DNA from: UBA5266 sp964610025
Lineage (GTDB): Bacteria; Bacteroidota; Bacteroidia; Bacteroidales; WCHB1-69
NCBI GenBank assembly: GCA_964610025.1
Contig: CAZSTX010000026.1
Location: 1 to 26,580 of the forward strand
Direction: 5' to 3'
Length of the DNA: 26,580 bases
Below the pieces are notes generated by a model. That model searched no databases. It worked only from the letters and a program-made list of their open reading frames with translations, and was not told the DNA's origin. The translations under genes and the position numbers were made by a program. Positions 15,065-26,487 of the stretch are shown one piece after another. Position 1 is the stretch's first letter. Every line of letters begins with the position of its first letter.

Positions 15065-18000
15065 ATGAAAAAAATTATCTATTTAGCAGCATTTTTTATT
15101 GTTTTTATCATTTTTTCTTTTAATATTGTATCAGCTCAACGCTTAAGTGGGACTTATACTATTGGGGTAGGGGGAAATTATACTTCTATTACAGCAGCAG
15201 TAAATGCTTTACGAATCAATGGGATGTCGGGTAATGTTACATTTACTATTAATAGTGGCAATTATAGTGCAGAAAGTATTAATTTCGTTTCGGGTATTCC
15301 CTTTCAAGGGGCATACGATACTGTTACATTTACCTCTTTAACTAATAATCCTAATAATGTAACTATTGTATCTTCAGGGGGAACATCTCTTTATATATCC
15401 GATGCTAAAAATATTGTTATAAAAAATTTAACCATAGGTTCTGCTGCCAGCTCAAAAGGGATTGAAATAGATGGTGCGTGCGATAATGTAGAAATTACTA
15501 ATTGTAAAATATATTCCGATCCTATAGGAAACGTCAATAGCAATGCGGGGATTTATTATCGCAATACAAACAATGTATCTAATAATATACGGATATTAAA
15601 CAATATGATAGATGGAGGGTATTATGGAATTTATTTTTATGGATATGGGACTAATAATTATTGCACTAATTTTAGAGTAGATAATAATACTTTATCCAAT
15701 GCTTTTCTATATGGAGCTAGTTTTACTTATATTAGTTTAAATAGTTTTTCTAATAATGTTATTACATCTCGTTCAGCTAACTACTCCTCTTCATTTTATG
15801 GAGTGCATGTTCAATATTCAAATGTTAATATAATTGATAGAAATAGAGTGCAAGTGTTGACGACAGCTATTAGTTCTCCCTATGGGATGTATTTCCTATA
15901 TTTAAATTATAGAAATACAACATTATCATCCTTAATAAGTAATAACGAAATTTTAGTATTTACTAATAATGCTTATTATGGAATGTATATATATTATAGC
16001 AAAGCTGATATATACAATAATTCCATTCTTGTTGGAGGAAATGGTGTAGCACGTGCATTATATATATACATGCTTCCAGGATTACCAATTAATGTAAAAA
16101 ATAACAACCTACATGCTACAGCATCTTCAGCATATCCTATTTATATTAATAGTGCAAGTATTCAATATATTGGCGGTATATTAAAAATGGATTATAATAA
16201 CTATTGTAACCAAACTTATATAGGATATGCAGGAATAGACGCTTCTAATATATCAGATTGGCAGTCTATTACAGGACAAGATGCTCATTCGGTTAGTATT
16301 AATCCGAATTATAATGATTTATTTTCTTTTCGCTTAAAAACAGATGGTGAAGGTTTAGTTTGCCCACGAATTGCATCAGTTTCTAATGATATGAATGATG
16401 CTGTACGACAAGCTATTACTACAATGGGAGCTTATCATGACTATGTCCCAAAAACCTACGATATAAAACTTCTTAATTTAATTTCTCCTCAAAAAGATAT
16501 TTCGGTTGGCATTAACACTCCTGTACGTATTTCGGTTATGAATGTTGGAGAGAAGGTTGTTGATTCTATTAATATTCACTGGGAAGTCAATGGAACAAAA
16601 CAAACTTATTTGTGGACTGGGGTCCCTTTGTCATTAGGAGATTCTACTCCTATAATTACTTTGGGGTATTTTATGCCTTTAGCAGGAGAGAATAATGTGA
16701 AAATTTATACTAGCCTTACTGGTGGTAAAATTGATAATAATCCATTGAATGATACAATAGCTATGACAGCTTTTGGATGTAAAAATACTGTTAACAATAT
16801 TTATACAGTAGGAGGAAGTAGTGCAGATTTTGCTACTATTAAAGAAGCTATTGATATAATTTCTTATTGTGGAGTGGTTAGCCCAACAACCATTTCTATC
16901 AATCCGGGAATATATTATGAAAATCTCGTTATTCCTAAAATAAAGGGAACATCTACAACGAATACTCTTACTATTACATCGGCAAATGGAGATTCTTCTT
17001 CAGTAATTATTCAAAGTCTCTCCTCGGCACCTCCTATCTTATTGTCGAATACTAATAATATAATAATCAAAAAAATAACGATAAAAGGAATCAATACTGG
17101 GAATGCTTCTATTGCTATAAAATTTCAAAATAACAATAAAAATATTTTTATTACTAATAATGATATTACAGTATCGACAAACAATCCTAGTACTACTACT
17201 TCTACCGATATCATGGCATTACATTCATACACTTCGCTTGATACCAATATTACTATTTCTAATAATTCTATTAACGGCAGTGGGGGTATCTATTTCTATT
17301 CACAAAATACGAATGCAATGACAACCAATGTCAATATTTTAAATAATACATTAAATAATATTTATTATTATGGTATTTATACTTATTACACTCGTATTGG
17401 ATTGATCAAAAATAATAAAATTTATCAAAATGCTATGGCTGCTATATGGGGCGGTGGAAGTGGATATGGATTATATATTTATTATTCCTTGGGGGTTATT
17501 AACACTATTACCGATATTTCTAATAACTTAATTAGAGGAGCTTTTGGGAATTTTAGTTATTTATATTATTGCCAAAGTAATAATGGAAATAATACTAATG
17601 TGTTATTTACTAATAATTCTTTAATAAAAACAGGGGCTGGGACAGTAAACTATATGTTATATGCTTATAGTGGGCAGTTGCAATGTGTGAATAATACATT
17701 TGTAAATATTGGGAGTGGTATTATTAATAATATGTCTTATTTCTATGGAAGTACGTCTAATAATATGAATATATCGAATAATATTTTTAGTAGTTTAGTT
17801 GGAACGACTAATTATTTAATTTACTGCAATATGACAGGTAATAACATTGTTGATTATAATGATTATTACACAGTAAATGGTAACGTAGCTTATCAAAATG
17901 GAGCTTATCCATCGCTTTCTACATGGCAATCGGCTTATCCATCTTATAATAAATATTCAAAGAATGTACACCCATATTATATAGATAGTTTGAATTATAC

Positions 18001-21000
18001 GAAACCAACTAATTGGGTTTCTTTATCTTGTCCTAGAAACGAGTTTGTTCTTACAGATATTGATGGGAATCTACGTACAGAAAGTACCTATATGGGTTGT
18101 TATGAATCTATGTTTACAAATGATGCAAGCTTGTTAAGTTTTATTAGCCCAACGCCAACTTCTACAGCAAGCGATACAACAAAAATAATAGTTAAATTAT
18201 TTAATTATGGAACAGCTACTTTAAATTCTATTACATGTAAATATAAAATAAATGGAGTCCTTTACCCTCAAGTTGACTTTAATAATTTGAATTTAGCAAA
18301 ACATAAAGATACTAATATTACTATAGGTATTTTCATCCCTATTTTAAATAATAGCACTACTATTGAAGCATGGTGTGAAAATCCAAATACAACTACAGAC
18401 CAAAATCCCTATAATGACACTGTTCGTATTGCTACTACTGGTTGTTCTATGGTGTTAAATGGAGAATATACGGTAGGCAATAGTTCTGCTGATTTTACTA
18501 CAATAGCCAATGCACTTACTACCCTAAAAGCATGTGGTATTTCAGGTCCTGTTGTTTTTAAATTATATAATGGAACTTATCCTGGGTTTACGATTGACAC
18601 TACTTATATAGGGAGCAGTGCTACTAATACTATTACATTTACTTCTTTTACTAACAATGCTGACAATGTTATTATAAGTTCTAACACGACGGCACTTACA
18701 TTAAGGAGAACTCATCATATTAAGTTTACACACCTTACTTTTGATGCTCAGACAGGGAGTAAAGGAATTAATTTTACAGATACATGCAGTAATATCGAAA
18801 TTCGCAACTGTAAAATAAAAACTAACGCTATTTCTGTGGCTAATACTATTATTGGTATAAATAAAGAATCAACCTCTTTTAGCATTGACAATATTTCTAT
18901 TGTTAGCAATATTATAGATGGAGGCTATACAGGTATTCAATTATATGGAGGAAGTACATTAGCTGTTATTGGAAAAAACATTCGTGTTGATAGCAATATT
19001 ATTACTAATACATATAGATATGGGCTATATTCAAGGGATTATATACAGTTTAAAAGCGTAAATAATAACACAGTAACATCTCGTAGTAGTAGTGCAGGTA
19101 ATTATTTTGATGGACTGCATTTTTACACCTATACAGAAGTAAATACAATTAGTAATAACAAAATAAATGCAATTAAAAACAATGTTACTGCTTATGCCAA
19201 TGGAATTTATTGTTATTATACAAATTATTATTCTGCTACATCAACAACTACGCGAATTGTTAACAATGAAATTATAATAAATGGATATTATTATGGTATA
19301 TATGCGTATTATACCCGCGCTGAAATAAGTCATAATTCTATTTATATTACAGGAGTTGGTAGTGGTAGTGGCATGTATATTTATAATACTTTAACAATAC
19401 CTGTTAGTATTATGAATAATAATTCTGTTAATTTATCTAGTGGTGCCTCTGCTACAGCTATTTATGTTTTAAATACCAATACCACAATAACTGCTGATTA
19501 TAATAACTATTATTCTTCACAAGGAACTCCTTGCCGATTCGGCACACCTTTATATGATCTTACATCTTGGCAAAATGCTACTAATCTTGATTTTAATTCA
19601 TTAAGCATACTCCCTAATTATATTAATTTTTCTATTGATTTGCGTATCAAAGGCGATGAATTATTATGTAGAAAATTATCAGATGTAAATCACGATTTAT
19701 ATGGCATTGCAAGAAGGCAATTAACAAATATGGGAGCATATCATACTTATACGCCTCCTGCTTACGATATTATGCCTCTTTCGATTATATCACCTACAGA
19801 AGATATTTCTATGTATTCTTCTATTCCTATACGCATAAGCGTGTTAAATAGAGGCGATAGTGTCATTACAAGTTTTGATATACATTGGTCGGTGAATGGA
19901 ATTTCACAGCCTGTATATCATTGGAGTGGAACTCCTTTAGAAATGGGCGATTCTACTACGCCAATTTTGATAGACTACTATTCTCCCTCTACGGGTTTTA
20001 ATAATTTTAAATTCTATACATCTTTACCCAATGGAAACCCTGATGGTTTGCCAACAAACGATACTATTTCAGTAGTTTCGTTTGCTTGTAGTAGTGAATT
20101 ATCAGGCACTTATACTATAGGCGGCAGTAGTGCTGATTTTGAAGATATTACTACTGCTGTAAAAGTTCTCAAAACTTGTGGAGTTGTTGGTAATATAATT
20201 TTTAAAATACGTTCAGGAATTTATAATGAAAATATCAGTTTGCTTAATCCTTTTATGGATGCCTCATCTCCTTATACAGTTTTATTTACTTCAGAAGCCA
20301 ATCATGTTGATAGTGTTATTATTAGAAGTAATACAACAGCTATTGAACTTGGGGATGTTAAAAATTTATCTTTTAAGTATTTAACTATAGATGTTGCCAA
20401 TGGATTGAAAGGAATAGAGTTTTTAGATGGCAGTGAAAATATAGAAATTTTATATTGTAAAATAAAATTAAATTCTACTTCTACCAACAACAATCTTATG
20501 GGAATTTATAAAGCGAATAATACGGGAGTGCTTAATAATATTACTATAAAAAATAATCTTATTGATGGAGGATACTGTGGAGTTTATTTGTATGCAGGAG
20601 AGCATGTTAGCACTTATAATTTAGCAACTAATATTGTTATTGATAGCAATATTATTACTAATACTTACTATAGCGGGATGTATTTTTATTATACTGATAT
20701 TAATAGCTTAAGTTATAATCAAATTTCTTCTAGGTATTCTAATCCTTATACTAATTTCTATGGCATTTATATGGCTTATTCTAATGCAAATATTATTGGA
20801 AATAAAATAAGTAATCCCAGTAGCATTTCTAATTCTTATGGAATCTATTTATATTATTATTTTAATTATTTTACTACAATACCTGGATTAATTGCTAATA
20901 ATGAAATTATTACTAATACTAAGAATTATTCTTATGGAATATATACTAATAATTATATACGAGCCAATATTATTAATAATTCAATATTGAGTAGAGGAGG

Positions 21001-23885
21001 TAGCAATTGCAATGGGATTTATATTAATGCTTTAATATCTGGATATACGATTAATGTAAAAAATAATAATTTAATAAATGAATCTTCAGGCTATCCTATT
21101 TATTTAAATAATAATACTTCCGATTTAGTAATGGATTATAATAATTATTATGCTCCTTCGTATGTAGGTTATTATTCAGGGGCAATAACTTCGATAACAT
21201 CTTGGAAATCTGCTGTAGGGAAAGACCAAAATTCAGTTAATATTTCACCGAATTTTATTAATACAAATATAAATTTAGAATTACAACATGGAATAGGCTT
21301 AAATTGTCCGCGTAATACTGATGTTCTTATTGATATAAAAAAAATACCACGTAAAAGTATTACAACAATAGGCGCTTATGAACCCAAATATGAATTAGAA
21401 CTAATGGCTGTAACCCAGCCTTTAAACAATGCTAATTTATGCTTACTCGAACTTACTGATATAAAATTGGCATTTAGAAATCTTACACTTGTCCCAGTAA
21501 ATTTTGCTAACGATTCAATACGAGTACATATAAGAATAACTGGAACGATGCCATATCAAAAAGATACAACAATTAAAATTGGAAGTATCTCAGGAATGGC
21601 AATAGATACGTTTACTGTAGTTCGCAATTATATACCTTTAGATACAGGAAGATATTATCTATTGGCTTATATTGACAATGTTGATATGAACCCTATTAAT
21701 GATACCATTAGATCTAGTTTTTATGTAAACATGAGCTATCAACATAAAGATACAATAACATTATGCGATGACCAATTGCCTTTAAAATACGGTGATAGTA
21801 CTTTTAAAGTTGGAACTATTTCTGGTAACTATCCCGTACATTTTACTTTACCTACTGGCTGTGATAGTTTGATAACTTTAACCTTAAAAGTTAATCCAAC
21901 CTATAAACATTATGATATTTTAACTGTGTGCGATAGTGATTTGCCTTTGAAATACGGTGATAGTATTTTCCCTATTGGCACTGTTTCGGGCATCTATCCC
22001 ATACACTTTACTTTACCTACTGGCTGCGATAGTTTAATAACTTTAACCTTAAAAGTTAATCCCACCTACAAACATTATGATACTTTAACTGTATGCGACA
22101 GTGATTTTCCTTTGAAATATGGCGATAGTACTTTTAAAGTTGGAACTATTTCTGGTAACTATCCTATACATTTTACTTTACCTACCGGTTGCGATAGTTT
22201 GATAACCTTAACCTTAAAAGTCAATCCAACCTATCATCATTATGATACACTTACCATTTGCGATGACCAATTGCCTTTAAAATACGGGGATAGCACTTTT
22301 AAAGTTGGAACTATTTCTGGTAACTATCCTATACATTTTACTTTACCTACAGGCTGCGATAGTTTGATAACCTTAACCTTAAAAGTTAATCCAACCTATA
22401 AACATTATGATATTTTAACTGTATGCGATAGTGATTTGCCTTTGAAATACGGTGATAGTATTTTCCCTATTGGCACTGTTTCGGGCATCTATCCCATACA
22501 CTTTACTTTACCTACTGGCTGCGATAGTTTAATAACTTTAACCTTAAAAGTTAATCCCACCTACAAACATTATGATACTTTAACTGTATGCGACAGTGAT
22601 TTTCCTTTGAAATATGGCGATAGTACTTTTAAAGTTGGAACTATTTCTGGTAACTATCCTATACATTTTACTTTACCTACCGGTTGCGATAGTTTGATAA
22701 CCTTAACCTTAAAAGTCAATCCAACCTATCATCATTATGATACACTTACTATTTGCGATGACCAATTGCCTTTAAAATATGGAGATAGCACTTTTAAAGT
22801 TGGAACTATTTCTGGGAACTATACTATACATTTTACTTTACCTACTGGTTGCGATAGTTTGATAACCTTAACCTTAAAAGTTAATCCAACCTATTTCTTT
22901 TATAGGAGTCTTACTATTTGCGATAATCAATTGCCTTTAAAATATGGCGATAGTATTTTCCCTATTGGGACTATTACAGGTAACTATTTTATTCATTATA
23001 CTTTACCTACCGGTTGTGATAGCTTGATTCAACTTGCGTTAAAAGTCAATCCTACCTATAAACACTATGATACTCTAACTGTATGCGACAGTGATTTTCC
23101 TTTGAAATATGGCGATAGTACTTTTAAAGTTGGAACTATTTCTGGTAACTATCCTATACATTTTACTTTACCTACCGGTTGCGATAGTTTGATAACCTTA
23201 ACCTTAAAAGTCAATCCAACCTATCATCATTATGATACACTTACCATTTGTGATAATCAACTACCTTTGAAATACGGTGATAGTACTTTTAAAGTTGGAA
23301 CTATTTCTGGTAATTATACTGTACACTTTACTTTACCTACTGGTTGCGATAGTTTGATAACTTTAACATTAAAAGTTAATCCAACCTATAAGCATTATGA
23401 CACATTAACCATATGTAGTAGTCAATTACCATTTCATTATGGAAATGTTATTTTCCCTATAGGAACAAAAACAGGGACACAGTATATATATATTACTTTA
23501 CCTACTGGTTGCGATAGTTTAATTCAACTGTTTTTGACTGTTAATCCTGCTTATAAACATACAGATACTTTAACTATATGTGATGTCGATTTGCCTTTAA
23601 CTTATGGCGATAGTATTTTCCCTATAGGAACTATTTCTGGGAATTATCCTATACATTTTACTCTACCTACAGGATGCGATAGTTTGATAACATTAACATT
23701 AAAAGTTAATCCAAGCTATCATCATTTTGATACACTTCCCATTTGCGACAATCAATTGCCTTTAATTTATGGAGACAGTATTTTCCCTATAGGAACTATT
23801 TCTGGTAACTATTCTATACATTTTACTTTGCCTACAGGCTGCGATAGTTTAATCGATTTAAGACTTACTGTTTATCCTACTTATT
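15065..23885 (+). CDS. Giant T9SS surface protein, N-terminal part (runs into gap)
   Basis: The first 2940 codons of a very large secreted protein. A signal peptide (about 1-25, ending VSAQ) is followed by four modules of ~550 residues at nt 15143, 16790, 18455 and 20099. Each is a parallel beta-helix of the pectate-lyase-like type, opening with GTYTIGGSSADF-like sequence. Each helix ends in the D-x-x-G-x-x-R...MGAY motif common in such helices, and then comes a CARDB-like beta-sandwich (YDIKLLNLISPQ, VRISVMNVG). From nt 21737 there are 13 tandem 55-residue repeats with two cysteines each (LTVCDSDLPLKYGDS, LPTGCDSLITLTL). No catalytic residues of a known polysaccharide lyase could be recognised. 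Likely an adhesin or glycan-binding surface fibre; function is inferred only from architecture. It continues, after the Ns, in the frame at 23986-26295. Confidence 0.88.
15143..21736 (+). repeat. Four ~1.65-kb beta-helix plus CARDB-like modules
   Basis: The modules run 15143-16789, 16790-18454, 18455-20098 and 20099-21736 (549, 555, 548 and 546 codons). Each opens with a G-x-Y-T-[IV]-G cap and has many N-rich turns and GIY/GMY-YY motifs. A conserved Cys near the helix end (CPR or CRK) precedes the MGAY or MGCY signature. Modules 2-4 also share a Cys at the junction (GCKN, GCSM, ACSS) and one in the cap (YCGVV, ACGIS, TCGVV); module 1 has neither. The copies are clearly diverged, so this is an old internal amplification. 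Confidence 0.85.
21737..23885 (+). repeat. Homogeneous tandem array of 165-bp coding repeats (13 units)
   Basis: Thirteen units of exactly 165 bases (55 residues) start at 21737, 21902, 22067, 22232, 22397, 22562, 22727, 22892, 23057, 23222, 23387, 23552 and 23717. Consensus features are Cys10 in T-[IV]-C-D, LPLKYGDS at 14-21, GTISGNY near 26-32, LPTGCDSLI at 38-46 with Cys42, and a final NPTY-H-D link. Units 2-4 (21902-22396) are repeated nearly base for base as units 5-7 (22397-22891), and unit 9 is a further copy of unit 3. The array runs into the assembly gap. Confidence 0.93.
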
Positions 23886-23985
23886 NNNNNNNNNNNNNNN
23901 NNNNNNNNNNNNNNNNNNNNNNNNNNNNNNNNNNNNNNNNNNNNNNNNNNNNNNNNNNNNNNNNNNNNNNNNNNNNNNNNNNNNN
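23886..23985. other. Assembly gap of 100 Ns inside the repeat array
   Basis: The 55 bases before the gap (23831-23885) and the 55 after it (23986-24040) are identical. Exactly 100 Ns is a standard placeholder for unknown length. Coding is in frame on both sides, but in different frames if the Ns are counted literally. Overlapping the two 55-mers restores one frame. Extra repeat units may be missing here. Confidence 0.97.
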
Positions 23986-26295
23986 CCTACAGGCTGCGAT
24001 AGTTTAATCGATTTAAGACTTACTGTTTATCCTACTTATTCGCAATACGATACTTTAACTGTTTGCAATGGAGATATTCCTTATTCTTATGGTGATAGTA
24101 TTCTTACAGTAAGTGGAAATTATAATATTATTTTTTCATCTTTTAATGCTTGCGATAGCATTGTTCATCTTAAATTTAATGTGTTTAATTGTGAAAGTAC
24201 AGATATTGTAGATATATGTGATACAGACTTGCCTCTTGTTTATGGCGATAGTATATTTAATGCAAGCGGAGTGTATTTAGTTACATTTAAAACATATTTA
24301 GGATTAGATAGTGTTGTTGCTCTTACTTTGCGTGTGCATAGCACATATAAACATTTTGATACTTTAAGTATATGCAATTCCGACTTGCCATTTACTTATG
24401 GCGATAGTATTATATCAGCAGCAGGTAATTATCAGATAGAATTTGTTTCTATCTATGGATGTGATAGTACAATAGATTTAACTGTATATATACTTCCTTC
24501 TTATAATTTATTTGATACTCTGAGTGTTTGTGATAACGAACTTCCTTATATGTATGCTGATAGTCTGCTTATTAATGCAGGAAATTATGATTTTATGTTA
24601 ACATCTACTGAAGGATGCGATAGTGTTATTCATGTAACTTTATTTATCTATTCAACTTATCAAGATTGGGATACATTGACTATCTGTTCCGATGAGTTAC
24701 CTTACCAATATGGAGATAGTATTTTAGCAGTAGGAACTACTTCAGGAGGCTATCCCATGCATTTTACTACAACAACAGGCTGTGATAGTTTAATAAATCT
24801 TACTTTAATAGTTAATAATTCCTATTTGCAAACAGACACCCTTACTATATGCAATTCGGACTTGCCATTTACTTACGGCGATAGTGTATTTGCAATTGGA
24901 ACAATCTCTGGTAATTATAACATAATTTATACTTTACCTACAGGATGTGATAGTGTTATTTTACTTACATTAAATGTATTTAATTGCCAAGGAACTGATA
25001 TCGTAGATGTCTGTTTAGGCGATTTACCATTTATTTATGGAGATAGTATTTTTTATACAGCTGGAATATACCAAGTAGAATTTCAATCCTTTTCAGGACA
25101 AGATAGTATTATAACATTGACATTGCGTGTGCATAGCGATTATACTATTTATGACACTATAAGTATTTGTAATTATGAACTACCTTACAATTATAACGAT
25201 ACAGTATTTACTTCCGTAGGCGATTATATTGTACCACTATTGTCTATTTATGGATGTGATAGCATTATTAATTTAACATTGTTGATGCTGCCTTCTTATG
25301 ATATTTACGATACTATTGTTATTTGTGATAATCAGCTTCCCTATTCATATAGCGACAGTATTTATGATAATTTTGGAGATTATAATATATTTTTAAAGAC
25401 ATATCAAGGATGCGACAGTATTATTCGCTTATCTTTATTGTCTTTATCAAGCTATATTTATTCAGATACTTTAAGTATTTGTTCTAATGAATTACCATAT
25501 ACTTATGGAGATACAATTTTTGATATAGGAACAACAGATGGAGACTATATCATTCATTTTACTTCTATTAGTGGATGCGATAGTATTGTAGAGCTTAATC
25601 TCTCTATTTATCCTGCTTTTAGTGAAAGTGTATCTGTTAAAATATGTGATAGCGAATTGCCTTATCAATTTGCTGATAAAGAATTTGATACAGGAGGTAC
25701 ATATGAAATAATTTTCACTTCTATTGACGGCTGTGATAGTGTTATAACTTTATATTTAACAGTGAAAAATGCACCTGTTGCACCTGATACTATTTTTGGA
25801 GAAATTTATATTAGTCAAGTAGGAAAATATATTTATAGTGTTGAAAATATAGATAATACATCGGCGTATATATGGAGTATTTCTAACGAAGAATGGATAG
25901 GAAACAGTACCATTAATACTATTTCTGTGTTTATTCCAACAGCAGGAAATGCGTATATTTCTGTACAAGCAGCCAATGAATGTGGAAGTTCTGAAGCTAC
26001 CGAAATATATGTTCAATCTTCAATTGGGATAAAAGATTTGACTTATACAACGGCAATTGATTTATATCCTAATCCAGCAAACGATTATTTTTATCTAAAA
26101 ATAAATGATATACGAGGAAAAACAACGGTTAGTATTAGTGATATAACAGGAAAAGTATTACGAAGCCAAGAAATGGATGTTGACAATTCTAATCAATTAT
26201 TTACATTTAGCACACTTTACTTATCAAAAGGATTGTATTATGTTGCAATAGTTAATAATAATCATACTATAGTGAAAAAATTAATCGTAGAATAA
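23986..26295 (+). CDS. Giant T9SS surface protein, C-terminal part (continues from gap)
   Basis: The frame is open from the first base after the Ns (PTGCDSLIDLRLTVYPTY). A GTG at 24181 is only an internal valine codon. It carries about eleven more repeats (24037-25773) of 51-55 residues, more diverged than those before the gap. Next is an Ig/PKD-like module (nt 25774 to ~26040: PDTIFGEIYISQVGKYIYSV, YIWSISNEEWI, VQAANECGSSEA) and a T9SS type A sorting domain (nt ~26050-26292: AIDLYPNPANDYFYL, VSISDITGKVLRS, GLYYVAIV). The tail predicts secretion by the type IX system with cleavage and cell-surface attachment or release. Overlapped at the shared 55-mer, both parts make one protein of at least 3691 residues. 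Confidence 0.88.
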   Translation, partial: PTGCDSLIDLRLTVYPTYSQYDTLTVCNGDIPYSYGDSILTVSGNYNIIFSSFNACDSIVHLKFNVFNCESTDIVDICDTDLPLVYGDSIFNASGVYLVTFKTYLGLDSVVALTLRVHSTYKHFDTLSICNSDLPFTYGDSIISAAGNYQIEFVSIYGCDSTIDLTVYILPSYNLFDTLSVCDNELPYMYADSLLINAGNYDFMLTSTEGCDSVIHVTLFIYSTYQDWDTLTICSDELPYQYGDSILAVGTTSGGYPMHFTTTTGCDSLINLTLIVNNSYLQTDTLTICNSDLPFTYGDSVFAIGTISGNYNIIYTLPTGCDSVILLTLNVFNCQGTDIVDVCLGDLPFIYGDSIFYTAGIYQVEFQSFSGQDSIITLTLRVHSDYTIYDTISICNYELPYNYNDTVFTSVGDYIVPLLSIYGCDSIINLTLLMLPSYDIYDTIVICDNQLPYSYSDSIYDNFGDYNIFLKTYQGCDSIIRLSLLSLSSYIYSDTLSICSNELPYTYGDTIFDIGTTDGDYIIHFTSISGCDSIVELNLSIYPAFSESVSVKICDSELPYQFADKEFDTGGTYEIIFTSIDGCDSVITLYLTVKNAPVAPDTIFGEIYISQVGKYIYSVENIDNTSAYIWSISNEEWIGNSTINTISVFIPTAGNAYISVQAANECGSSEATEIYVQSSIGIKDLTYTTAIDLYPNPANDYFYLKINDIRGKTTVSISDITGKVLRSQEMDVDNSNQLFTFSTLYLSKGLYYVAIVNNNHTIVKKLIVE
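24037..25773 (+). repeat. Diverged continuation of the Cys-pair repeat array (11 units)
   Basis: Eleven units vary from 51 to 55 residues, because the G-T-x-S-G loop is present in some and shortened to A-G or S-G in others. A five-unit super-repeat is visible: units at 24037-24822 and 24823-25617 match in order, and both first units end in VFN followed by Cys. One extra unit (25618-25773) closes the array. Units beginning NCESTD and NCQGTD lack the usual GCDS cysteine (GLDS, GQDS). Confidence 0.85.
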
Positions 26296-26487
26296 GTAAT
26301 AATAGAAAATACATACATTATTAGGATAGTATCTGGCAACTTGTTGAAACGCGGATAGTTATTAGTGGTTAGTTATTAGTGGTTAGTTATTAGTTGTTAG
26401 TGGTGAGTGATAAAACCACAGATTACCACAGACAAATTAATCATTAACCACTAACCATTAACAATTTTTCATTCTCCATCCTCCATT
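26296..26487. repeat. Low-complexity repeat-rich intergenic DNA
   Basis: No gene is seen in this gap between convergent genes. A 14-base unit, tagttattagtggt, occurs twice perfectly and once with one change (26356-26397), with a fourth degraded copy. An inverted match (ttagtggtta at 26362-26371, taaccactaa at 26445-26454) could form a long-loop hairpin. ACCACAGA is repeated ten bases apart at 26415 and 26425. GGAGGATGGAGAATG-like and TTGAAAGTTGAAA tracts follow on the minus strand. Confidence 0.7.

Noticed and set aside
20302..20493. Minus-strand open frame within the giant gene
   Set aside because: It is a shadow of the low-stop repeat-rich coding frame on the other strand.
21737..23885. 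CRISPR array or non-coding satellite
   Set aside because: The units are 165 bases, without alternating unique spacers, and all translate in frame as one protein repeat.
23886..24007. End of the giant protein at 24007 after a run of unknown residues
   Set aside because: This follows the wrong frame after the placeholder Ns; the repeat clearly continues in the frame starting at 23986.
25756..26016. Minus-strand 86-residue open frame near the end of the giant gene
   Set aside because: It is antisense to the Ig/PKD-like module, which is conserved in the small neighbour protein.
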